Assembly: GCA_004557565.1 (NCBI GenBank)
Contig: SFGS01000058.1
Location: 1 to 14,272, forward strand
Length of the DNA: 14,272 nt
Direction: 5' to 3'
Source: Bacteroidales bacterium
GTDB taxonomy: Bacteria > Bacteroidota > Bacteroidia > Bacteroidales > Muribaculaceae
The notes beneath the pieces were generated by a model. It was not told the origin of the DNA, searched no databases, and was given only the letters and a program-made list of their open reading frames with translations. This document shows, piece after piece, positions 1 to 6,452 of the stretch. Position 1 is the first letter of the stretch. The number at the start of each line of letters is the position of its first letter. The position numbers were made by a program, and so were the translations under genes.

Positions 1-579
1 TGCTTCGCATTTGGCGGTGCGACTGTGCGCTTTGCGTCATTGGAAACGAGTTTCCATGCCGCCAACCACACAATCCCTCCGCCACCCTCTTACGAGGGTA
101 TTCCACTTTACCCCAAGGATAAAAACCGCTCGCCGTTTCACGGCGAAAAACCCCTGATGATAAAATAATTTCTTGAAAAAAGGTCGTATCAAATTTCCCA
201 AACGATTTTGCATGGTAGGGACGCGACATTTCGCGTCCGCGCCAAATGACTGATATTCAATATGGTAGCACAATTATTGGCGGACGTGAAGTGTCACGTC
301 CCTACGGGGTTGGTTTTTCGCCGAAGGCGAGCGGTTTTTATCCTTTTACCGATGCCACCGACCTCGTAATAGGGCGGCGTTGGTGTTGTGGTGTGGCTGA
401 TTCAAGCCTCAGCCTCGAGCCACAAACCAAAGGGACGGTTCTTTTGGTTTGTGGTTAATGTGGTTTGCTTGAAATCAGCCATGTCACAGCACCAACGACA
501 GGTGCGAAACACTGGCATCGGTAAAAGGCTGTTTTTTTTATGTTTTTTGTTTCACACCCAGTATTTTTCCACTGAACCA
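1..579 (+). mobile_element. Composite MITE-like element E1 (left end outside the window)
   Basis: This is non-coding, hairpin-rich DNA homologous by eye to 4948-5576 (same orientation) and to 9306-9783 (reverse complement). Module A (1-118) carries mini-hairpins at 42-55 and 85-98, and its right arm (101-118) matches the arm pairs of the other copies; a further hairpin follows at 131-145. Module B (197-305) has two 8-bp-stem hairpins at 219-238 and 282-301 facing each other. Module C (about 311-528) is closed by a perfect 16-bp inverted repeat (342-357 with 513-528) and contains a 12-bp-stem hairpin at 420-454. The right terminal repeat is 557-579, matching GTCAGTGGATAAATACTGGG with few changes. 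The left terminus lies before position 1. No open reading frame in it is credible. It holds no transposase, so it would be non-autonomous. That it is mobile is inference. Confidence 0.72.
420..454. repeat. 12-bp-stem hairpin inserted in the loop of module C of E1
   Basis: The arms 420-431 and 443-454 are perfectly complementary over 12 bp with an 11-nt loop. It sits between the short arms TTCAAGC (401-407) and GCTTGAA (467-473). In E2 the same short arms (5453-5470) close directly on each other, so this hairpin is an insertion in E1 or a deletion in E2. Confidence 0.75.
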
Positions 580-581
580 TT

Positions 582-3095
582 TTAATTTGATGCCGTGGCG
601 GGGCGGGCGGGGCGGCCTACCTTGATGGGGAAGGTTTGGCGAATGTCGCGCGACGATGCGCCTACCTTAATCTTATAATCGCCCGGATTGAGCACGAACG
701 CCTTCTTCGACACATTATAAGTAGAGAACGCATTGGCATCGAGCATCATGGTCACGGTGCGTTTTTCGCCCGGCTTCAAATTCACTTTCTCGAAGCCACG
801 CAGCGTGCGGATGGGGTCGGACTCAGGCACTTCAGCAGGTTCCACATACACTTGCACCACCTCTGCGCCAGCCACTTTGCCCACATTCGTCACATCCACT
901 TTCACTTGACATTGACGGTCGTTGCGCTTCACTTTGAGGTTGCTGTAAGCGAAGCGAGTGTAACTCATGCCGAAGCCGAATGGATATGCTGGTTGAATTT
1001 CCTCCTTGTCGAATGAACGATAGCCCACGAGCAAGCCTTCCTCGTAGTTGAGGAAGTTTTCGCCACTCTTTTCATAGTAATTGTCGCTCGACGCATAGTC
1101 TTCCCACTGTTTTGCCCAAGTGGCGGTAAGTTTGCCACTGGGGTTCACCTTGCCAGTGATAATGTTAGCCAACGCCTGACCACCGCCCTGACCGGGATAG
1201 CCAGCCCAGATGATGGCACGCACATCGTTAGCCCACGAACTCACGTCAACGGCACCGCCTGTAAAGAGCACCACCACCACATTGGCGTTGGAAGTGGCTG
1301 CGTCTTTAATCATCTTCACTTGGTCGGCAGGCAGTTCCCATGGTCGGTCAGAGCCTTCCTTTTCGGCCTTCTCACCAAATCCGGCAGTCACAATCACGGC
1401 ATCGCAGAGTGCCGCGTCGGTAGCCAAGTTATCGACCTGAGCAATGCGATAGCCCAAGCGAATGCCTGCTTCGCCCTCCGACTCGGTATAGTCCACTCTG
1501 ATGGCGTAGTCGCGGTTGGCTTGCAGATTGATGGTGAGTTCGCTGCCTCTGAACGAATGGTCGCCCCAGTTGTCGAGCACCATGGCATCATCGATCCACA
1601 TTCGGCTGGCGTCGTCGCTCGACAGCACCAGCGTGTATTCGCCCGACGCTGGCACACGCAAGTAGCCCGTGTAGCGAATGGAGAAATTATCTGTTCCCAA
1701 GAAATCGGGGTGTGGCGTGCCATTGCCCCAATAGAAATTGAGACCGTCAACGTAGTCGCTCATCAATGGCATACCGCCAAGGTTGGAATTGTTGAAATAT
1801 TCAGCCTTCAAGCCGGGCGTTCTGCCGCCACGGTCGCGGTAGAGGTGTGTGCAAGGTTCCTCGTCGTAGATACGGTGCCCCTTGATATCTATATTCTTCA
1901 TCACCACCTTCAATCCGCCAGTGATAGAGGTGCTGTGGAAAGGAGTCACTTTCGAACTACCGCCGCCACGTGGAATCTGATTGGCAAACGGACCTACCAC
2001 CATCACCGATTTAGCATTAGGGATAGGCAGGAGGCTACCTTGGTTTTTGAGCAGTACAATGCCCTCCTCTGCCACCTTTTGCGCCACGGCGCTATTATTT
2101 TTGTTCTCCGTCGGTTCATGCTCGGCAGCGGAGTCCTTATCAGACTCAAAACGATAAATCATGCCCAAAATATGGCGCACCTTTTCGTCAATCATCTTCA
2201 AGGTGATGCCCTCGTTACTCAACACAGTCTTCAGGCTGTCGCGATTGAAGTATTTCGCTTGATTCTTGCCGTCTATATCAAAATCCAAGCCGCCACGCAT
2301 GGCACGACCTGTGCTGTGTGTTGCGCCCCAGTCGCTCATAACCACGCCTTTAAAGCCCCACATGTCGCGGAGCACCTTGTTGTTGAGCCAAGAGTTTTCG
2401 GTGGCATAGAAGCCATTCACCAGATTGTAGGAATCCATCACGGCTGCCACATCGGCATCTTCCACCGCCGCACGAAACGCAGGGAAATAGATTTCGTGGC
2501 AAGTGCGCTCGTCGGCACGCGAGTCAATGCGCTTACGCCCCCACTCCATATTATTGAGGGCAAAGTGCTTCACCACGGCTGCCACGCCATTCTGTTGCAG
2601 CCCCTTGATAAACGGCACAGCCATCTGCGCAGAGAGATAGGGATCTTCGCTAAAGTATTCAAAATTTCTGCCACACACAGGCGAACGCATGATGTTCACG
2701 CCCGGACCGAGCAGAATGTCCACACCGCGCGCCTTGCAGTCGATAGCCAGCGAAGTGGCCATCGCCGCCATCATTCTTCGGCTCCATGTCGAAGCCACCA
2801 CCACCGAGGCAGGATATTGGGTTGACTTGCCGTAGTTGCGAACGCCCATCGAGGCATCAGCCATCTTCATTTCGGGTATTCCCAACCGTGGAATGGGATA
2901 GGTGCTGAATCCGCCCTTGTATTCACCGAGCAAATCCATCTTCTCCTCAAGCGTAAGCTTAGCGAGTGTGGCTTCCACCTTTTTCTGAATAGCCACCTCC
3001 GACTTACTCTGTTTTTTCGCAGCACTCATTGGCACAACCATCAGGCACAATGCCAACACGCCAAAAACAATATTTTTAGAATATCGATTCATCAT
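582..3095 (-). CDS. Secreted GH3 beta-glucosidase with inserted PA14 domain
   Basis: This is an exported glycoside hydrolase family 3 enzyme that releases terminal beta-linked sugars, most likely glucose, from oligosaccharides in the periplasm or at the surface. The 837-residue protein begins with a signal peptide (about 1-26, ending MSAA). The TIM-barrel domain follows (about 45-310), with the nucleophile at Asp255 in VVMSDWGA and the sugar-binding KHF motif at 176-178. The alpha/beta sandwich starts near 340 and is interrupted by a PA14 domain (about 425-555). The segment EGSDR (580-584) then places the likely acid/base at Glu580, as in PA14-containing enzymes of the KmBglI type. A fibronectin III-like domain lies at about 712-815. 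PA14 usually narrows substrate choice towards short oligosaccharides. A beta-xylosidase or another glucosidase specificity cannot be excluded. The start could be either of two adjacent ATGs. The last residues (GRPARPATASN) form an odd Pro/Ala-rich tail next to element E1. Confidence 0.93.
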   Translation of the reverse strand: MMNRYSKNIVFGVLALCLMVVPMSAAKKQSKSEVAIQKKVEATLAKLTLEEKMDLLGEYKGGFSTYPIPRLGIPEMKMADASMGVRNYGKSTQYPASVVVASTWSRRMMAAMATSLAIDCKARGVDILLGPGVNIMRSPVCGRNFEYFSEDPYLSAQMAVPFIKGLQQNGVAAVVKHFALNNMEWGRKRIDSRADERTCHEIYFPAFRAAVEDADVAAVMDSYNLVNGFYATENSWLNNKVLRDMWGFKGVVMSDWGATHSTGRAMRGGLDFDIDGKNQAKYFNRDSLKTVLSNEGITLKMIDEKVRHILGMIYRFESDKDSAAEHEPTENKNNSAVAQKVAEEGIVLLKNQGSLLPIPNAKSVMVVGPFANQIPRGGGSSKVTPFHSTSITGGLKVVMKNIDIKGHRIYDEEPCTHLYRDRGGRTPGLKAEYFNNSNLGGMPLMSDYVDGLNFYWGNGTPHPDFLGTDNFSIRYTGYLRVPASGEYTLVLSSDDASRMWIDDAMVLDNWGDHSFRGSELTINLQANRDYAIRVDYTESEGEAGIRLGYRIAQVDNLATDAALCDAVIVTAGFGEKAEKEGSDRPWELPADQVKMIKDAATSNANVVVVLFTGGAVDVSSWANDVRAIIWAGYPGQGGGQALANIITGKVNPSGKLTATWAKQWEDYASSDNYYEKSGENFLNYEEGLLVGYRSFDKEEIQPAYPFGFGMSYTRFAYSNLKVKRNDRQCQVKVDVTNVGKVAGAEVVQVYVEPAEVPESDPIRTLRGFEKVNLKPGEKRTVTMMLDANAFSTYNVSKKAFVLNPGDYKIKVGASSRDIRQTFPIKVGRPARPATASN

Positions 3096-3135
3096 ACTAA
3101 TATCTGCACATTAAATAATGTATAAATTGAATTTA

Positions 3136-3143
3136 CAAATATA
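3136..3143 (-). promoter_or_regulatory. Putative -7 box for the GH3 gene
   Basis: The minus strand reads TATATTTG, matching the Bacteroidetes -7 consensus TAnnTTTG, about 40 nt upstream of the GH3 start. The nearest TTTG (3170-3173) is 26 nt upstream, wider than usual, so the -33 element is uncertain. Confidence 0.5.
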
Positions 3144-3261
3144 ATGATTTATTCCCGAATCTCATCAGACAAAGAACAAAAAACAAAACACGAACATTTC
3201 ATGTGCAATAAATTGTGAAGAAAATTTGGGTGGAAAAGTAGTTTTTTCCCCTTGTTTGGGT

Positions 3262-3269
3262 TATCTTTG
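3262..3269 (+). promoter_or_regulatory. Putative -7 box for dnaB
   Basis: TATCTTTG matches TAnnTTTG and is followed by GC, as is common in Bacteroidetes. It lies 23 nt upstream of the dnaB ATG, giving a leader of roughly 15-20 nt. No clear -33 TTTG is visible at the right distance; a T-run at 3242-3247 may serve. The 197-bp spacer 3096-3292 therefore holds two divergent promoters. Confidence 0.55.
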
Positions 3270-3292
3270 CAATCCGAAACACGAAAAAAGAC

Positions 3293-4879
3293 ATGGAATT
3301 CGAAACTGGTAAAAAATCAAATAATCGTCAGCAATACCGCCGCAAGCCGGTTCACGAAAGCGATGCTGCGCTGGAAATGGGCAAGACACAGCCACAAGAC
3401 ATTGAATTTGAGGAAGCTGTGCTCGGTGCCATCATGCTTGAGAAAGACGCTTACTCTGAAGTGAGCGATTTGCTCACGCCCGAAAGTTTCTATCTGCGCG
3501 CCAACCAACTCATCTACGAGGCGATTCGCGACCTCGGCGCACAACAGCTGCCTATCGACTTGCTGACCGTGACGCAACAACTCCGCTCCAACGGTCACCT
3601 CGACGAAGTGGGCGGTGCCGTTCACATTTCGGAACTGACCAGCCGTGTGGCTTCTGCCGCCAATATCGAATACCACGCCCAAATCGTGGCGCAAAAGTAC
3701 CTTGCGCGCGAACTCATCAGTTACAGTTCGCAGATTGGCACACTTGCGTTTGACGAGAGTATTGATGTTTACGACCTGATGCAAGAGGCTGAAGGCAAAC
3801 TGTTTGAACTGTCGAGAACCACACTGAAGCGAGATTTCACGCAAATCGACCCCGTGATTAGCGAGGCTATGAAGAAAATCCAGGAGGCGGCTGCGCGCGA
3901 AAGCGGCTTGAGCGGTCTGCAAACTGGCTACCGCGACCTCGACAAGATGACTTCGGGTTGGCAAAACAGCGACTTGATTATCATCGCTGCGCGTCCTGCA
4001 ATGGGTAAGACGGCACTGGTGCTCTCCATGGCTAAGAATATGGCGGTGGATTTCAATACGCCTGTGGCTGTGTTCTCGTTGGAAATGTCGAATCTCCAAC
4101 TTGTCAATCGTTTGATTAGTAACGTGTGCAACTTGGAGAGCGAGAAAATCAAGAGCGGCCAACTTTCACAAGCCGACTGGGACAACCTGATGACACGCAT
4201 CAAAGACCTGTATGCCGCGCCGCTATACGTTGACGACACTCCTTCGCTGTCGGTGTTCGAACTCCGCACCAAGGCTCGCCGCCTTGTGAAAGAGCACGAC
4301 ATCAAGCTCATCATCATCGACTACTTGCAGCTGATGAACGCCACCGGCATGAAGTTCGGCAGCCGTGAACAGGAAGTGAGTACCATTTCACGCTCGCTGA
4401 AGCAGTTGGCTAAGGAATTGAACATTCCAATCATCGCCCTGTCGCAGCTCAACCGTAATGTGGAATCGCGTGGCGACGACAAGAACGGCAAGCGTCCGCA
4501 GTTGAGCGACCTTCGTGAATCTGGTTCTATTGAGCAGGATGCCGACATCGTTTGCTTCATTCACCGTCCCGAATACTACACCAAGTCGGGAGTTGATGCC
4601 GAGGGCAAAGACATTCGTGGCAAGGCTGAATTTATCATCGCCAAGCACCGTAGTGGTTCGGTGGGCGATGTGCCTATGCGATTTGTGGGCAAGTATGCCC
4701 GATTCGAGAACTGGGATGAAGGACTCGGCACAAGCACCGAAACCTACGAATCGAAAATCAATGGCGACGAAAGCGGTGCCACACCGTTGGAGCAACCCAG
4801 CGCGCCACAGCCTGAGTTCACCCCACCAGCCCCAAACGTGGACTTCCTTGAGTCCAACGGCAACACAGCACCATTCTAA
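3293..4879 (+). CDS. dnaB: Replicative DNA helicase DnaB
   Basis: DnaB is the hexameric helicase that unwinds the chromosomal replication fork using ATP. The 528-residue protein has a basic, poorly conserved N-terminal extension (1-33). The DnaB N-terminal domain follows (about 34-135; PQDIEFEEAVLGAIM is the family hallmark), then a linker and the RecA-like ATPase domain (about 205-470). Visible motifs are Walker A RPAMGKT (234-240), the catalytic Glu264 in FSLEMS, Walker B LIIIDYLQLM (339-348), motif H4 around SQLNRNVESR (384-393), and KHRSGSVGD (451-459) near the arginine-finger region. The C-terminus (475-528) is an acidic, Pro-rich, probably disordered tail. An internal ATG at codon 29 would remove the extension, but the promoter at 3262-3269 fits the first ATG. 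It lacks intein or insertion sequences and stands alone as a single-gene unit. Confidence 0.97.
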   Translation: MEFETGKKSNNRQQYRRKPVHESDAALEMGKTQPQDIEFEEAVLGAIMLEKDAYSEVSDLLTPESFYLRANQLIYEAIRDLGAQQLPIDLLTVTQQLRSNGHLDEVGGAVHISELTSRVASAANIEYHAQIVAQKYLARELISYSSQIGTLAFDESIDVYDLMQEAEGKLFELSRTTLKRDFTQIDPVISEAMKKIQEAAARESGLSGLQTGYRDLDKMTSGWQNSDLIIIAARPAMGKTALVLSMAKNMAVDFNTPVAVFSLEMSNLQLVNRLISNVCNLESEKIKSGQLSQADWDNLMTRIKDLYAAPLYVDDTPSLSVFELRTKARRLVKEHDIKLIIIDYLQLMNATGMKFGSREQEVSTISRSLKQLAKELNIPIIALSQLNRNVESRGDDKNGKRPQLSDLRESGSIEQDADIVCFIHRPEYYTKSGVDAEGKDIRGKAEFIIAKHRSGSVGDVPMRFVGKYARFENWDEGLGTSTETYESKINGDESGATPLEQPSAPQPEFTPPAPNVDFLESNGNTAPF

Positions 4880-4897
4880 TCTACCCCCATAACGACG

Positions 4898-4941
4898 CAT
4901 CATCACGTAGGGACATGCCTTCGGCATGTTTCCAATGCAAC
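4898..4941. repeat. 44-bp hairpin repeat, copy 1
   Basis: This is one of two copies in the window (the other at 12266-12309), agreeing at about 38 of 44 positions by eye. It contains GTAGGGACATGCC and a hairpin with 7-bp arms (4913-4919 with 4923-4929) and a TTC loop. It begins 19 nt after the dnaB stop codon and could act as a weak 3'-end hairpin, though only a short T-run follows. The GTAGGGAC opening is shared with the module B hairpins of the large elements. Confidence 0.7.
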
Positions 4942-4947
4942 ACGCAA

Positions 4948-5576
4948 TGGGTCAGTGGAAAATTCCTGGGTATTAGATTATGCATTGTTGCCGGAATCGT
5001 GGGTGGAATCAAAAACAAAAACATAAAAAACAGCCTTGGAGCAAAGTGGAATGCTTCGCATTTGGCGGTGCGATTGTGCGCTTTGCGTCATCGGAAACGA
5101 GTTTCCATGCCGCAAACCACACAATCTCTCCACCACCCTCTTACGAGGGCCTTCCACTTTGCCCCAAGGGTAAAAACCGCTCGCCGTTTCACGGCGAAAA
5201 ACCCCTGATTAAAATAATATTATGGTAGTCCGCTCACAATTATGATAATATATTAAAAATTAACCATTTGACGCGAGCGCGAATTATCGCATCAATACCA
5301 TATCAAACGCATTTGGGCGCCATTTTATCTGATCTAACGCAAATTTAGATTTATGAAGATTGGTTTTTCGCCGAAGGCGAGCGGTTTTTATCCTTTTGGC
5401 GATGCCACCGACCTCGCAGGGGAGGGCGGCGTTAGGGGTGTGGTGTGACTGGTTCAAGCTCCAGCTTGAAATCAGACATACCGTAGCACTAACGACAGGT
5501 GCGAAGCACTGGCATCGGCAAAAGGCTGTTTTTTATGTTTTTGTTTCAGTCCCCCAGTATTTATCCACTGACCCCA
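4948..5576 (+). mobile_element. Composite MITE-like element E2 (complete, 629 bp)
   Basis: The element is bounded by inverted ends (4948-4970 and 5551-5576) with a second, perfect 23-bp inner inverted repeat (5013-5035 with 5524-5546). Inside, module A (5034-5169) is a long palindromic structure whose 18-bp arms (5034-5051 and 5152-5169) differ at one position. Module B (5224-5316) is a decayed copy in the opposite orientation, relative to A and C, from that seen in E1 and E3; one of its hairpins is collapsed. Module C (about 5370-5525) is closed by 16-bp arms (5392-5407 with 5510-5525, one mismatch) and has an 8-bp-stem hairpin at 5453-5470. No target-site duplication is evident at the flanks and there is no coding potential. 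With the neighbouring short repeats it fills most of the 857-bp gap between dnaB and radC. Confidence 0.78.
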
Positions 5577-5607
5577 CTCTATACATCAAAAGGATATTAA
5601 AGAGCAA

Positions 5608-5646
5608 AACACTGATTTAATCCATTTAATCCTATTTACACCCTAT
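5608..5646. repeat. 39-bp AT-rich repeat, copy 1
   Basis: The sequence starts AACACTGATTTAATCC and ends TACACCCTAT. It matches 12208-12246 at about 35 of 39 positions. Its GATTTAATCC core also pairs with GGATTAAATC at 5680-5689, forming a long-loop hairpin followed by a T-run (5691-5696). It lies 31 bp beyond the right end of E2. No function is assigned. Confidence 0.65.
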
Positions 5647-5736
5647 GTTATTAATTGAGGTGTTAATGGACTCGAAATTGGATTAAATCGGTTTTTTCCT
5701 GACAAACTGGGGCAAATTCCCTATATATCAGATATC

Positions 5737-6450
5737 TTACACTCGGCAGTTGTCGAGGTAGCTGTAGTATTTGCCGGAGCGGCATACGATGATGTGGTCG
5801 AGGAATTGCACATCTACGGCTCGGCAAGCCACTTTCATACGCTCGGTGAGTTGGTCGTCTTGTGGGCTGGGGCGATTATTGTCGCTTGGGTGGTTGTGCG
5901 CCAAAATCACACCGTCGGCAAGGTTGTCGATCAGTTCGCGCAGAATCATCTTGATGTCGCCCACCGCCGCCGTTGTGCCACCCACGCTCATGCGCTTGCA
6001 GCCAATCACTCGTTTGGCACGATTGAGCATCAAAATCCATATTTCCTCATGCTCCAGATAGTCGAGTTTGTGGCGAAGATACTCGTAGGCATCTTGGCTG
6101 CTGGTGATTTGCCTCTCCTCAAGCGACTCCGACTGATAGCGGCGTGAGAGTTCGAGCGCAGCCATCAGCTCAATGGCTTTCACAGGACCAATGCCACGAT
6201 ATTTCACCAGTCCCTTCACCCCAGAGCGAGCTATTTTCGAGAGTTTGTTGTCGTTGTCGTTGAGAATGCGCTGGCACAGGTCCACCACGCTCTCGCCCGG
6301 CGTGCCACTACCGATGACAATCGCCATCAGTTCGGCGTTAGAAAGCGCCTCAAAGCCATGTTTGGTGGCCTTTTCACGCGGACGCTCGTCTTCCGTGGTA
6401 TGGAATTTCAGGGTGCGAGTGCCCACCAGCGATTTTTTCTCGTCATCCAT
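5737..6450 (-). CDS. radC: RadC family JAMM/MPN+ protein
   Basis: This is a member of the RadC (UPF0758) family, long named for DNA repair although its true activity is unresolved. The 237-residue protein has an N-terminal helix-hairpin-helix region (about 35-105, with KYRGIGPVKAIEL) that may contact DNA. A C-terminal JAMM-type metal site follows (about 115-235): HNHPSDNNRPSPQDD gives zinc ligands His185, His187 and Asp198, and a conserved Glu at 135 or 136 is the probable catalytic residue. All expected metal ligands are present and the length is typical. It is the second gene of an operon, starting 2 nt after the stop codon of the upstream glycosyltransferase, so it is probably translated by coupling and has no promoter of its own. 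No plasmid or phage genes surround it, so it looks like the chromosomal paralogue. Confidence 0.94.
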   Translation of the reverse strand: MDDEKKSLVGTRTLKFHTTEDERPREKATKHGFEALSNAELMAIVIGSGTPGESVVDLCQRILNDNDNKLSKIARSGVKGLVKYRGIGPVKAIELMAALELSRRYQSESLEERQITSSQDAYEYLRHKLDYLEHEEIWILMLNRAKRVIGCKRMSVGGTTAAVGDIKMILRELIDNLADGVILAHNHPSDNNRPSPQDDQLTERMKVACRAVDVQFLDHIIVCRSGKYYSYLDNCRV

Positions 6451-6452
6451 GG

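Noticed and set aside
37..273. Short open frames in E1 (minus strand) and E3 (9430-9654, plus strand) that encode nearly the same peptide
   Set aside because: The similarity follows from the DNA repeat. The frames cross hairpin arms, start at different places, are not kept open in E2 and look nothing like a protein family.
1..579. CRISPR array
   Set aside because: There are no regularly spaced identical repeats with unique spacers; the repeats are modular inverted structures, and no cas genes are present.
1320..2825. A 501-codon open frame on the plus strand opposite the GH3 gene
   Set aside because: It mirrors the GH3 coding frame; G+C-rich codon use in the true gene suppresses stops on the opposite strand. 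The translation is His/Val/Ala-rich with no domain, and the GH3 gene has full catalytic motifs.
3317..4162. A 281-codon open frame opposite dnaB
   Set aside because: It is an antisense shadow of a highly conserved gene and shows no recognisable domain.
4948..5576. Target-site duplications flanking E2 and E3
   Set aside because: Flanks compared by eye (4940-4947 versus 5577-5584; 9298-9305 versus 9784-9791) show no matching direct repeat, so none is annotated.
5737..6450. radC as a marker of an integrated plasmid, phage or conjugative element
   Set aside because: No integrase, relaxase, tra or phage genes are nearby, and the gene sits in a tight operon among chromosomal genes.
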